Below, one piece after another: positions 26,001 through 33,591 of a DNA stretch of 42,974 nucleotides. Each line of letters starts with the position of its first letter. Position 1 is the stretch's first letter. The translations under genes and the position numbers were made by a program. Below the pieces are notes generated by a model. The model did no database searches. It had not been told where the DNA came from and saw only the letters and a program-made list of their open reading frames with translations. The DNA comes from an uncultured Bacteroidales bacterium (GTDB lineage: Bacteria > Bacteroidota > Bacteroidia > Bacteroidales > Paludibacteraceae), in NCBI GenBank assembly GCA_937915765.1, contig CALGHE010000091.1:1-42974 (forward strand), read 5' to 3'.

Positions 26001-27535
26001 ATCTTAACACTTCCTACGTGCTTTCTGATACGGTCTTTATGACGCCTACTTCATTCAGACTTAATCAGAGCCCGGTTTTTGACTCGGAGGGAAACTTCGC
26101 TCTGGCGTCGGGGCTCGTGCTTCATCAGGGTTTCCGTAATTTTAAGTTTGCGGTGGATTTGAACACGGACAAGATTTTGGCGCTTAATACTAAGGAACAG
26201 GATAACGAGACTTTCTACGGAAAGGCTTACGGCAAGGGAAAGGTGAAGATTTCGGGAAATCAGAAGGAGGTGAATTTTAAACTTAGGCTTAGCACGATGC
26301 CTAATACGAAAATCTCTATCCCGATGGATAATGTGTCAAATGCGAGTGACGCGGATTTTATAACGTTTGTGGAGCCGGAGGAGCGCCTGACGGCTACGGA
26401 GAAAAGACGGAGAAGAAGGGAGAAACTGCGGACTATAAAGGAGTCTAAGTCTTCTAAGACGGTGATGAATTTGGATATGGATATTGCTGCAACGCCGGAT
26501 GCGCAGGTATTGCTAATCATGGACCCCGTGCAGGGTGACGTAATCAAGGCTACTGGGGCTGGTGATATGCGTCTGGCTTATAACACAAAGGATAATGCGT
26601 TTAAAATGTACGGCAGTTATGAAATTGCTAAAGGGGAGTATCTGTTCACTATCCAGAGCGTTATTTCCAGAAAGTTTGACATTTCTGAGGGTAGCGTGGT
26701 GAGATGGACCGGAAGCCCGTATGATGCGGTGCTGGATATTAAGGCTAAGTATTTCCTTAACGCGTCGTTGACTGAGATTATAGACGACCCGTCCTATAAG
26801 GTCGCGTCGGCGCAGGTGAACTGCTTGCTCGGCCTGACAGGAACTCTTAGCAAACCGGACATTAAGTTTGACATTGACTTGCCTAACTCTGACGAGGAAA
26901 TTAAACGTAAACTGAAGAGTATTATTAATACGGAGGAGTCTATGAATAAGAATGTGGCTTCTTTGCTTGCTTTGGGACATTTTTACACGATGGACAAGAA
27001 CGGAGCGAATGGGTCTAACGAACTCTCTTCTGTTGGATTCTCTACTCTTTCGTCTCAGATAAGCAGTATGCTTTCTCGTATCAATAATGATGTTAACGTG
27101 GGTGTGAATTATCGTCCGGCTTCTAATGAGGATGTGACAGCCTCTTCTGAGTTTGAGGTGGCTCTTTCTACTCAGCTGCTGAATGACAGGCTGCAGGTGT
27201 ACGGTAACTTTGGCTACAGGGATAACGCGCAAAATGTGAATTCTGAAAATTTGTCTAATAGCATCGTCGATTTTGATGTGGAATATAAGTTGTCTAGGTC
27301 TGGAAAGTTCAGAGTGAAGGCTTTTAACAGAACTAACAACAGCTATTTTAAACAGTCTGCTCAGACGCAAGGGGTCGGGCTTATTTATCGTGAGGATTTT
27401 GACTCGTTCGGGCAGCTTTTTAAAGGGTATTTTAATCCTGTGCGAAATATCTTTAGGAAGAGCGATGCGAAAAAGCCGGAAGAGGATAGCGTTGTTGCCC
27501 CTGCTGATAGTTTGAAATTGAAGGCTAAGCCGTAA
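23018..27535 (+). CDS. tamB: TamB-type translocation/assembly module, inner-membrane anchored
   Basis: A 1505-aa protein with one N-terminal membrane helix (LILFASVFVILLGGYLVL), a very long beta-rich AsmA/TamB-like body and a C-terminal TamB (DUF490) domain (about 1100-1480, including the region around DMRLAYNTKDNAFKMYGSY and NCLLGLTGTLSKPDIKFDI). TamB-like proteins span the periplasm and help place outer-membrane proteins or move phospholipids. Length fits the Bacteroidota form. The only standard start codon in the frame is TTG at 23018, but the frame is open back to 22985 and encodes KVIKKFIYI just before the helix, exactly what a membrane anchor's n-region looks like. An ATA at 22997 or GTT at 22994 would then be the initiator, or a base is mis-called. 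It is divergent from tsaD. Confidence 0.88.
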   Translation: MLILFASVFVILLGGYLVLKNEALQQRIVSSVTQSLSAKIGSEVSLDRIEWNFPNRFVINDLYIEDKREDTLLFVDRAKVTVNLFKLFNRTVSLRTVQLTNMNAHISQDDSSKVYNFQFLLDAFRKEEPDSSSIKWAVDIETVAFTDCSLAFHRNSDTARKESFDPSHVNLSSLDGSLYVRSFSEDSIHVKLHEINFEEASGLALSNLSTTIISNREQLNFYNFVTEMPQSRVVLDEASFVYDDLSKLKANPLHNVKINLDFGRSVIGPGDLAFFVPQLAKLKDKVLIKGSIRGPVDNVSLSDFTFLYGKTLALEADMRLQGLPNMESLLIDASIERFSASFDDVRDVGGAFIGRDLYFSPKLDSLGIISYRGYVNGSLTDASAVGEILTDAGNVYTDVHVVSDGLKYMQYKIDGKVKAWSFELDKLLGKKSQLGNTSFSLDVGLNKKADRDFSLFANGTVDSLEFRNYVYQNVKLNGTFVDEAFDGSLRMNDKNVQVDFKGSINLDKELPAFRFLASVQDAKLNELNLIKGDDETALSFDVETNFSGRKLDDIEGSFSIDNVLFTKNDKELLVNNFSLAVTKEMNGEKKLSLYSDYLNGSLTGTYLFTSVAARFQNLLHGYLPSVCKRSESVLSGLKRNDFKFKFTIDNTEPIGDVVNMPFQLIEESSLTGFFNDSLNKFRVRFETPQMSIGKTNLADVTLLCENPDDVIKLVFRTTHLPSNRRRNPYFVSLKSNAKRDSVDFNLHFSNSVEETYSGSLSLLAVMKGLSKDGLTADFFINPTKVILKDSVWSVHESKVTLAPNFLDVDRFVFECDGQQLRVDGTNSQSDKDSISVSLNSVQLGNISDILNNKSISFDGTANGNLSFFRLFKDPYVTGGLDIHETELNEAPLGDLELKAGWDKEDKSVMFGANLFSVHDRARSDIWGGVYLGNDSLFIAGDLHDVDLRFLRKYIGSILENNTGTASGQVRAYGKFGQIGLEGNPVVKDMAFDIGYLNTSYVLSDTVFMTPTSFRLNQSPVFDSEGNFALASGLVLHQGFRNFKFAVDLNTDKILALNTKEQDNETFYGKAYGKGKVKISGNQKEVNFKLRLSTMPNTKISIPMDNVSNASDADFITFVEPEERLTATEKRRRRREKLRTIKESKSSKTVMNLDMDIAATPDAQVLLIMDPVQGDVIKATGAGDMRLAYNTKDNAFKMYGSYEIAKGEYLFTIQSVISRKFDISEGSVVRWTGSPYDAVLDIKAKYFLNASLTEIIDDPSYKVASAQVNCLLGLTGTLSKPDIKFDIDLPNSDEEIKRKLKSIINTEESMNKNVASLLALGHFYTMDKNGANGSNELSSVGFSTLSSQISSMLSRINNDVNVGVNYRPASNEDVTASSEFEVALSTQLLNDRLQVYGNFGYRDNAQNVNSENLSNSIVDFDVEYKLSRSGKFRVKAFNRTNNSYFKQSAQTQGVGLIYREDFDSFGQLFKGYFNPVRNIFRKSDAKKPEEDSVVAPADSLKLKAKP

Positions 27536-27550
27536 AAAACAGGTCGAAGT

Positions 27551-27645
27551 GCAAGTCTGAATTATGAAAGGCCGATTCAGACTTTAGCGTTTAAGCTTGT
27601 TCTAAAACCGGCCTTGTGTATTTGAGATTTCTTGATTAGACTTGC
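27551..27645. repeat. Nested and competing inverted repeats between convergent tamB and the DUF4494 gene
   Basis: AAGTCTGAAT (27553-27562) pairs perfectly with ATTCAGACTT (27575-27584). GCAAGTCT (27551) can instead pair with AGACTTGC (27638-27645), and AAGGCCG (27568-27574) with CGGCCTT (27609-27615). No long T-run follows on the plus strand; on the minus strand a T6 run lies about 15 nt past the 10-bp hairpin. It probably ends both convergent transcripts. Confidence 0.55.
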
Positions 27646-27650
27646 AGAAG

Positions 27651-28181
27651 TTAGTTCTCTTCTTCTGATATGTAAGGCAATTCGTCGGATTGCTCTTCTT
27701 CCTCTTCTGCGATGCTATTGTCTTCTTTTACTGTTTCTGCAGGCTCGTCTTCATCTACAGAGTAAGGGAATATGTCCAGAATAGGCGTTTCTGATATTGC
27801 AGAAACCTCGTAGTCTGACATGGTGTCAGACAATGCTTTTTCTAAATTCTCATACGCCTCCTTGATGTTTGTTGCAAGAACGAGAATGGTTGAGGCTACT
27901 TTCTTTTCCGTCGCCTTCACTTCGTCTATCGAGATGAAATATACTTTGCATTTGTACCAGCGGTCGCCTGTCTCGCTTGGAAATATTTCGTTTACTCCCG
28001 CTTTTTTCAGACCCATGATGGAGAAGTCTCCCATCATGAACGGAGCCACCTCCTTGCCTATGCGTTCTTCTGCTTCTGCAAAGGTCAGCGCGTCAACAAG
28101 ATAGGTTTCTGTGATGGCTTTGCCTTTGCCTTTGTCGTCAACTTTTACGTACTTTACTTTGCCTTCAAACCAATTGTTCAT
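27651..28181 (-). CDS. DUF4494 domain protein
   Basis: A protein of the DUF4494 family, restricted largely to Bacteroidota and of unknown function. I place the start at the ATG at 28181, which gives 176 aa beginning MNNWFEGKVKYVKVDD, because the family starts at this MN-WFE segment. The frame is open up to 28271, but the extra 30 residues look like translated leader. Family marks are ITETYLVDALTFAEAEERI, RWYKCKVYFISIDE and DYEVSAISETPILDIFPY. Residues about 145-176 are a Glu-rich acidic tail. No signal peptide, so cytoplasmic. A -7 element at 28296-28303 gives a leader of about 105 nt. Confidence 0.85.
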   Translation of the reverse strand: MNNWFEGKVKYVKVDDKGKGKAITETYLVDALTFAEAEERIGKEVAPFMMGDFSIMGLKKAGVNEIFPSETGDRWYKCKVYFISIDEVKATEKKVASTILVLATNIKEAYENLEKALSDTMSDYEVSAISETPILDIFPYSVDEDEPAETVKEDNSIAEEEEEQSDELPYISEEEN

Positions 28182-28295
28182 TGTTATGCGTGTTAATTTG
28201 TTATTACTTTTTATTGTTTCTAATGATTTGAATGCCAGTGTTTTGTGTTTGCGGTTATTCTTTGGACGCATTGTTCTGGCTTCAAATCGTCAGTG

Positions 28296-28303
28296 CAAAG
28301 ATA
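28296..28303 (-). promoter_or_regulatory. Candidate -7 element for the DUF4494 gene
   Basis: TATCTTTG on the minus strand matches TAnnTTTG; no -33 match is seen at the right distance. It lies upstream of both possible start codons. Confidence 0.4.
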
Positions 28304-28423
28304 TAATAAAGAAACGGAAATCTCCTTCTAAAAAAATATAAATTTGAAGGCTTTGTTTAAGTGCTTGTTTTATAGAGTGTTGGTGTTTTTTTGCAGAGTT
28401 AGCTTCTTTTTGACTCTGTGTTT

Positions 28424-28512
28424 CAAATAAGCATGTTTAAATGTGCTTATTTGGCAAGTTGTATTTAATTCTTTGAATATTAGTGTGTTATGAAAGAGAA
28501 TTAAGTGTAAAA
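28424..28512. repeat. Palindrome-led direct repeat, copy 1
   Basis: It starts with the dyad CAAATAAGCA-N10-TGCTTATTTG (28424-28453), followed by about 60 bp shared with copy 2. The two copies differ at 7 of 89 positions and lie 181 bp apart. Confidence 0.85.
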
Positions 28513-28604
28513 GTTCTGCTTTTTTACGACTAAAATTCTTAAAATTCCAATCTAAACCGGTTTGGTGTTTGCGATGTTTTGATAGTGTGGTGTTAAACTT
28601 CTGC

Positions 28605-28693
28605 CAAATAAGCATGTTTAAATGCGCTTATTTGGCAAGTCGTATTTAATTCTTTGAATATTAGTGTGTTATATAGGGAAATTAAGTGTAAAA
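28605..28693. repeat. Palindrome-led direct repeat, copy 2
   Basis: The same element as copy 1, with a longer perfect dyad: TGCCAAATAAGC (28602-28613) pairs with GCTTATTTGGCA (28626-28637). The T-to-C change inside the dyad keeps it able to fold, since GCAT/ATGC pair inside. Confidence 0.85.
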
Positions 28694-28881
28694 ACTTGTT
28701 TTTTCTGCTCTGTAGATTTATAATTAGAATGAGGTTTATTGTCTGTAAGTTGTAATGTGAGTATTGCGTAATTGTTAAAAATGGAGTGTCATTCTGCTAA
28801 ATAATTTCAAGTTAATTTCATTGATTGGTCTTTATTAGGAAATTTAGATATGTTTAATATAGCTTATTTTGCCTAAAGTGT

Positions 28882-28889
28882 TATCTTTG
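28882..28889 (+). promoter_or_regulatory. Candidate -7 element for the DUF4143 ATPase
   Basis: TATCTTTG matches TAnnTTTG, 31 bp before the ATG. The -33 match is weak. Confidence 0.4.
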
Positions 28890-28919
28890 CGCTTGTTGGT
28901 TTATGTAAAGTGATAATTT

Positions 28920-30380
28920 ATGGAATATACGGAGTTGTTGGAGAGGCAAATTATAGGCAGGCTGAAGGTTGACAATCCTTGGTGGCTGGAAGGTGCTGTG
29001 CCAGATTATTTTGCAAAGATGTCGCCTCGTTTGTATTTGAATATTTTTATGCCGTTGCTTCAGTCTGTAGAGCTGCGCAGGGCTTTGATTCTTATGGGCC
29101 CTCGAAGGGTTGGCAAGACTGTTATGATGTTTCATGCGATACAAAGGCTTATAGACAGCGGTGTGCCGGCTCAGAATATTGTTTACATCTCGGTCGAAAC
29201 GCCTATCTACAATAAGATATATCTGGAGCAATTGTACAGATTGGCGTGCGGAATATTGGGCAAGGACCCTGTGAATGACAGAATGTTTGTGTTTTATGAT
29301 GAGATTCAGTATCTTAAGGATTGGGAGGTTAACTTAAAGTCGTTGGTAGACACGTATCATAATGTCAAATTTGTGGCATCGGGGTCGGCTGCGGCGGAAC
29401 TTAAAAAAAGAAGTGACGAGAGCGGGGCCGGTCGTTTTACAGACTTCAGTTTGCCTCCGTTGACTTTTTATGAATATATCCATCTGAAAGGATATTCTAA
29501 CATCATGATTCCAAACACGATTAATTGGCATGGTAATGAGGCTCAGGTTTTTCAAGCTTTGGATCAGCAGAAACTTAACGAACTGTTTCTCGACTATATT
29601 AATTATGGCGGTTATCCGGAGGTCGTTTTTTCTGAGAAGATAAGGGAGGATCCTGGTCAGTTTATCCGTCATGATATAATTGATAAAGTGTTGCTGCGAG
29701 ATTTGCCAAGCCTTTATGGCATCAGTGACGTTCAGGAACTTAATTCGTTGTTCACGATGATTGCGTACCATTCTGGGGCTCAGTTCTCATACGAAACTTT
29801 GTCGAAAGGGTCGGGTGTGAAGAAAGAGACTCTGAAGAAGTATATCAGTTATCTTGAGGCTGCGTTTCTTGTGAAGGTATTGCGCAGAACAGATGATACA
29901 GCGAAGCACTATCAGCGCGAGACGCAGTTTAAGATATATCTTACAAATCCGTCGCTTAGATGCGCTTTGTTTCAGCCTATCAACGAATACGACGAGGAGA
30001 TTGGCGATATGGTGGAGACTGCCGTTTTTGCGCAGTGGATTCCTCGGAAGGGCTTGTCTATTCGTTATGCAAACTGGAGGGTAGGCAAGAAATTGCAGGG
30101 CGAAGTGGATATTGTCGGGCTGAATGTGGCGAAGCAAAAGCCGGACTGGGCGGTGGAGTTGAAGTGGACAGATCGTTATTTTGACCGTCCGAACGAACTG
30201 GAGTCTTTAATTTACTTTATGGAACAGAACGGGATGGAGTCTGCTCTTGTGACCAGCATAAGCAAAAGCGGTGAGGTGAAGATAAAAAACAAGACGCTCC
30301 TGTTTCTCCCGGTATCGTGCTACGCTTATATTGTAGGTAAAAATACATTGAACCATACAAAAGCGTTGTATGGCTTATGA
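28920..30380 (+). CDS. AAA-family ATPase with DUF4143 / PD-(D/E)XK-like C-terminus
   Basis: A 486-aa protein of the AAA_14/DUF4143 family. The N-terminal ATPase domain has Walker A GPRRVGKT at 60-67 and Walker B MFVFYDEIQYL at 122-132. A winged-helix-like middle follows (SYETLSKGSGVKKETLKKYI). The C-terminal DUF4143 part contains GEVDIVGL (394-401) and WAVELKW (410-416), so the D...ExK residues (Asp397, Glu413, Lys415) of the PD-(D/E)XK superfamily are present. The family is widespread in many copies in Bacteria and Archaea with unknown function. The gene sits alone behind an AT-rich, repeat-bearing region, which suggests accessory status. No partner gene was found. Confidence 0.88.
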   Translation: MEYTELLERQIIGRLKVDNPWWLEGAVPDYFAKMSPRLYLNIFMPLLQSVELRRALILMGPRRVGKTVMMFHAIQRLIDSGVPAQNIVYISVETPIYNKIYLEQLYRLACGILGKDPVNDRMFVFYDEIQYLKDWEVNLKSLVDTYHNVKFVASGSAAAELKKRSDESGAGRFTDFSLPPLTFYEYIHLKGYSNIMIPNTINWHGNEAQVFQALDQQKLNELFLDYINYGGYPEVVFSEKIREDPGQFIRHDIIDKVLLRDLPSLYGISDVQELNSLFTMIAYHSGAQFSYETLSKGSGVKKETLKKYISYLEAAFLVKVLRRTDDTAKHYQRETQFKIYLTNPSLRCALFQPINEYDEEIGDMVETAVFAQWIPRKGLSIRYANWRVGKKLQGEVDIVGLNVAKQKPDWAVELKWTDRYFDRPNELESLIYFMEQNGMESALVTSISKSGEVKIKNKTLLFLPVSCYAYIVGKNTLNHTKALYGL

Positions 30381-30420
30381 TGGTAAGATGTGAGGCCGAG
30401 AGTTGCTTTTGCCAGAATGT

Positions 30421-30451
30421 AAAAGAGGGTGTGCCAAACTGGCACACCCTC
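30421..30451 (-). terminator. Terminator of the GH5 gene
   Basis: GAGGGTGTGCCA and TGGCACACCCTC form a perfect 12-bp stem with a three-base loop. T4 follows on the minus strand, 23 bp past the GH5 stop. No T-run exists on the plus strand. Confidence 0.75.
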
Positions 30452-30474
30452 TGCAAATAAAGGCAAGTTCTATG

Positions 30475-33201
30475 TTATTTCACGATTAGTTTTTCTGCAG
30501 AAGTTCCGACTTTTACGATGTAAATGCCTCGTTCCGACAGATTTATTTCGTTGTCGAACATAGGTATCGCTTTGAATTTTTTGATAACTCTACCTGCAAT
30601 GTCGCAGATTGCGATGTCGCAAGCCTCTTCAGTTATAATGGAGTATTTGCCATTTGCGATATGGTAGATGGCGAATTTGTCAGAGTCAGCCTTGCTTTCA
30701 GGAGTGATGGTTGTTATGCCTTCGCACACCAAGTCGTCAATTTCCAGCTTTCCTGAACTGTTAGCGTCGCCTTTGAACTGCCAGCTGAACTTAACGATGT
30801 CTGCTTTGTCCAGATCTTTGTTTTCGCCCCAGTCAGAAGCTTGTCTGAGAGAACTCCAGCTGATGCTTGCAGTTGTCCATTCGTCAGATTCGCTCATGTG
30901 AATGCTGTGGTAATCCTCATCTTCAACCGCGCCGGTTTCGGCTCTGAAGTCATGGCTTGCGCCTCTGTATCGATATGTGATCAAATTGCAATCTGTCAAA
31001 TCTTCACCAACCTTGTCTTCGTTCAAAAATAACTCAAAGCCGCAATAAGGGTCGCCCATCCAGCCTTCTCCTTGCCATTTGTTGCCCAAATTATACTGGA
31101 TATTCATAACTCCTTGCTCTGCGGATATAGAAACGTCAGAGTGCGGGTTCGCATTTTTGTTCTGGTCGTTGAATGTGCCCCATTCTCCAAGCCATGAGCT
31201 TACTTTGTCTCCGTCTTCAAAATCGTCAATCAGACCAGGGTTAACATACCCTTCAGGGTGGATGATGAAGCTGACGTCTGCGTCAAGTTCGTCTTCGCCG
31301 TCTGTAACATACAAGCGGAATCTGTAAGTGCCGGCAACCAATCCGCTTACTGTTGTTGTGGACGAATTTGCAGAAGCGATAACAGCTCCAGCCGGACCAG
31401 AGACCTGTTTCCATGTGTATTGGTATTGCTCAGTGCCTCCGGTAGCTTCTCCTGACAAGGTGATTTCCGGCACAGGGAGGATAAGTGTCTTGCCAGAGGC
31501 CACGCTGAGATTCAGCTCTTTTGAAGTTGATAATACTATAGGTTTGTAGTTAATCCAGTTTTTAGTCACGTCCAGCATATAAGCTCCGTTAGTGGTCATT
31601 TCGGCTTCTGTCCAGCCAGTGGTCTTGAAGCAATTCGGCTTAAGGATAGACCAGTCAGAGTCTTCTCCGCCTTTGTTGTTCATCGACCAGAAACAGTTGA
31701 TTAGAGATTTGCTTTTGTAAATGCTAATCAGTCCGCCGTCGTCCTTAGTTCCTTGCACGCCCCATTCTGTGACAACAATAGGAACTGATTGAGCCCACTC
31801 CGGATGACTGTCCCAATCGGCCTGGTGTCCCCACATAACATAACCGTGCCAAGTGTAGGCAATGTTAGTCTGTCCGGCTCCTGCGGCAGTGACGTTGTGC
31901 GGTTCGCGGGAGTACTGGGTTGAACCTACAATAATTATGTTTTTGCTGTCATAATTTCGGATGACCGGAATGATTTCTTTAGCGTACGATACAACGGTTT
32001 CATTGCTTGTTCCGTTCATAGGCTCGTTGTAAATTTCGTACATCACATTAGGGTATGAGCCCCATTTCTTTGCGAAATAAGTGAAGAACTCTTTAGACAA
32101 ATCCACCCAATGTTCTGCATGATGTTCGTGGAAGTCTATAATCACGTAAATGTCGTTCTCGATAGCTGCTTTCACGACCTCGTCAACCATCTTTTTGGTG
32201 TTGTCCGGGCTGTGGTAATAGTTGTCTTCGTTCCATGTGGCAGCGCCCTCCCATGAATTGCCTTCGCTTGGAGCAATAGATACGGGCAGACGTATAATCT
32301 GGACGTTGTGCTGCGAAACCAGATAGTCAACAGTCTCCTTCTTCCACCACAATGCGGCAGAGCAGCTCCAGTAGAAACTTGGGCCCATCAGGCTGACCTT
32401 GTTTCCGTCTTTGTCGCAAACAGAGCCGCCTTTTACATTCAGCTGTCCGTGCTTGCTTACAACAAACTCTTGCTTTTTCTCTGGCTTGCAGATGGAAACC
32501 TTCACCTCTTTTTCCACTCCTCCTATCTTTACGTTGATGACGTCTGAGCCAAAAGATGTGCCGGCTTTGTACTCGCCGTTACTTGCGTTGCTGGACCATT
32601 CGATTTTTTTTGCGACAATCTCTCCGTTTGCGTTAAGTCCTTTGGCAATGATGCTTTTGGTCTCTTCCGGCATTATCTCTAATTTGCGAGGCACGGTCGT
32701 GATCTTCGTGACCACATCGTCCGTAGAGGATGATTTTGTCAACGTGAAGAAATCGATGTTCAGAGCCACGCCCATATTTGTCACAATGAAAGTCTGCTCG
32801 CCTTCTTCAAAGCGGAACAAAGCTCCGTCTTCTGTAAGATATTCGAACCAGTTGTTTATGTCAAGTTCCCACCAATTTCCGCTTGTCAGGTTTGCTTTTA
32901 TGTCGTAAATAAAAGAGGCACCGTCTTTGTCTTCTATTTTTATGGCTCCGCTTTTGCCTGACAGATACTTGAAAGAGAATTGGTAAAGACCACTCTCCGG
33001 AATGTCCACTTTGTAAGTCATGGTTTCGCCTAATTCGTCAAAATAACCGACAGTGGTATTTTGGTTTTCCAAAATGATTTTGGTCTTTAGGCTTTGGGCG
33101 TCGGTGTAGTCTTCTGCCTCGACCTTGATTTGTGCTTGTGCCAACGTTGAGAAAATGGCAAAAGCGAAGGGCAGCAGCCCTTTTTTTAATAAGCTTTTCA
33201 T
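30475..33201 (-). CDS. Multidomain GH5 cellulase/endoglucanase with type-A T9SS sorting domain
   Basis: A 908-aa secreted glycosidase. Domains: signal peptide 1-24 (cut after AQAQ); CBM6-like beta-sandwich about 25-157 (KVEAEDYTDA); Ig/BIG-like linker about 160-240; GH5 catalytic domain about 248-550; PKD/Ig-like domain about 575-648; CBM11-like module about 655-830 (LIDDFEDGD); and a type-A C-terminal sorting domain about 843-908 for T9SS export. The acid/base Glu393 is in YEIYNEP and the nucleophile Glu479 in VVTEWG, both intact; HEHH near 358-361 is also typical. It probably cleaves beta-1,4-glucan; mannan or xyloglucan activity cannot be excluded. It stands alone with its own promoter and terminator, not in a PUL with SusCD. 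Confidence 0.92.
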   Translation of the reverse strand: MKSLLKKGLLPFAFAIFSTLAQAQIKVEAEDYTDAQSLKTKIILENQNTTVGYFDELGETMTYKVDIPESGLYQFSFKYLSGKSGAIKIEDKDGASFIYDIKANLTSGNWWELDINNWFEYLTEDGALFRFEEGEQTFIVTNMGVALNIDFFTLTKSSSTDDVVTKITTVPRKLEIMPEETKSIIAKGLNANGEIVAKKIEWSSNASNGEYKAGTSFGSDVINVKIGGVEKEVKVSICKPEKKQEFVVSKHGQLNVKGGSVCDKDGNKVSLMGPSFYWSCSAALWWKKETVDYLVSQHNVQIIRLPVSIAPSEGNSWEGAATWNEDNYYHSPDNTKKMVDEVVKAAIENDIYVIIDFHEHHAEHWVDLSKEFFTYFAKKWGSYPNVMYEIYNEPMNGTSNETVVSYAKEIIPVIRNYDSKNIIIVGSTQYSREPHNVTAAGAGQTNIAYTWHGYVMWGHQADWDSHPEWAQSVPIVVTEWGVQGTKDDGGLISIYKSKSLINCFWSMNNKGGEDSDWSILKPNCFKTTGWTEAEMTTNGAYMLDVTKNWINYKPIVLSTSKELNLSVASGKTLILPVPEITLSGEATGGTEQYQYTWKQVSGPAGAVIASANSSTTTVSGLVAGTYRFRLYVTDGEDELDADVSFIIHPEGYVNPGLIDDFEDGDKVSSWLGEWGTFNDQNKNANPHSDVSISAEQGVMNIQYNLGNKWQGEGWMGDPYCGFELFLNEDKVGEDLTDCNLITYRYRGASHDFRAETGAVEDEDYHSIHMSESDEWTTASISWSSLRQASDWGENKDLDKADIVKFSWQFKGDANSSGKLEIDDLVCEGITTITPESKADSDKFAIYHIANGKYSIITEEACDIAICDIAGRVIKKFKAIPMFDNEINLSERGIYIVKVGTSAEKLIVK

Positions 33202-33255
33202 CGTGTTAAATAAGTGTTAATAAGTTATAAAATAACAGTTTTCATTTACTTCTGG

Positions 33256-33287
33256 CAAATGTAGTTAAATTTCGTAAAACAAGCAAT
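33256..33287 (-). promoter_or_regulatory. Promoter of the GH5 gene
   Basis: The minus strand reads ATTG, 20 bases, TACATTTG, close to consensus. The leader would be about 48 nt. Confidence 0.5.
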
Positions 33288-33554
33288 TAAACAATAATAT
33301 AAAGGCAACTTATGTGAAATTACGACTTTATATTTGTGGCTCATAAATTTAAAAGCGTCTGGACCTAATTTATGGAAGCGGCCTAGGCGTTCTGCCTAAT
33401 TTCTTTAGACAATGCGAATTAAACCCAATAAACCAAAGGCTATGAAATTTGTTTTTGTTAAAGTGACAAAACAGGCTTTGCCCATCGGAAAAATATTTTT
33501 GAGTAAAAAAAGAAAAAATTATTTGGACGTTAAATAGTTTGTCTGAATATTTTT

Positions 33555-33562
33555 TATCTTTG
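33555..33562 (+). promoter_or_regulatory. Candidate -7 element for the NMO gene
   Basis: TATCTTTG matches TAnnTTTG, 30 bp before the ATG at 33592. There is no TTTG at 19-20 bases upstream. Confidence 0.4.
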
Positions 33563-33591
33563 CGCGATTTTATAATTAATAACTGAACTTA

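Larger units (their letters stand above)
28304..28919. other. AT-rich intergenic region with palindromic repeats
   Basis: About 620 bp with no convincing gene. It holds two clear copies of an 89-bp palindrome-led repeat, two weaker relatives near 28354-28378 and 28849-28876, and a -7 element (TATCTTTG, 28882-28889) for the ATPase gene that follows. Confidence 0.6.
33202..33591. other. Divergent intergenic region GH5-NMO
   Basis: This 390-bp region holds the GH5 promoter (left) and the NMO -7 element (right). A second plus-strand TAnnTTTG (TATATTTG, 33329-33336) lies 256 bp before the NMO gene without a good -33; it could start a long leader or a small RNA, but nothing else supports that. Confidence 0.5.

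Noticed and set aside
28182..28271. Longer start for the DUF4494 protein (30 extra residues)
   Set aside because: The extra residues are basic and unlike the family, whose conserved start is the MN-WFE segment at 28181.
28424..28693. Possible CRISPR array
   Set aside because: Only two good copies, 89 bp each and 181 bp apart, with no regular spacers and no cas genes.
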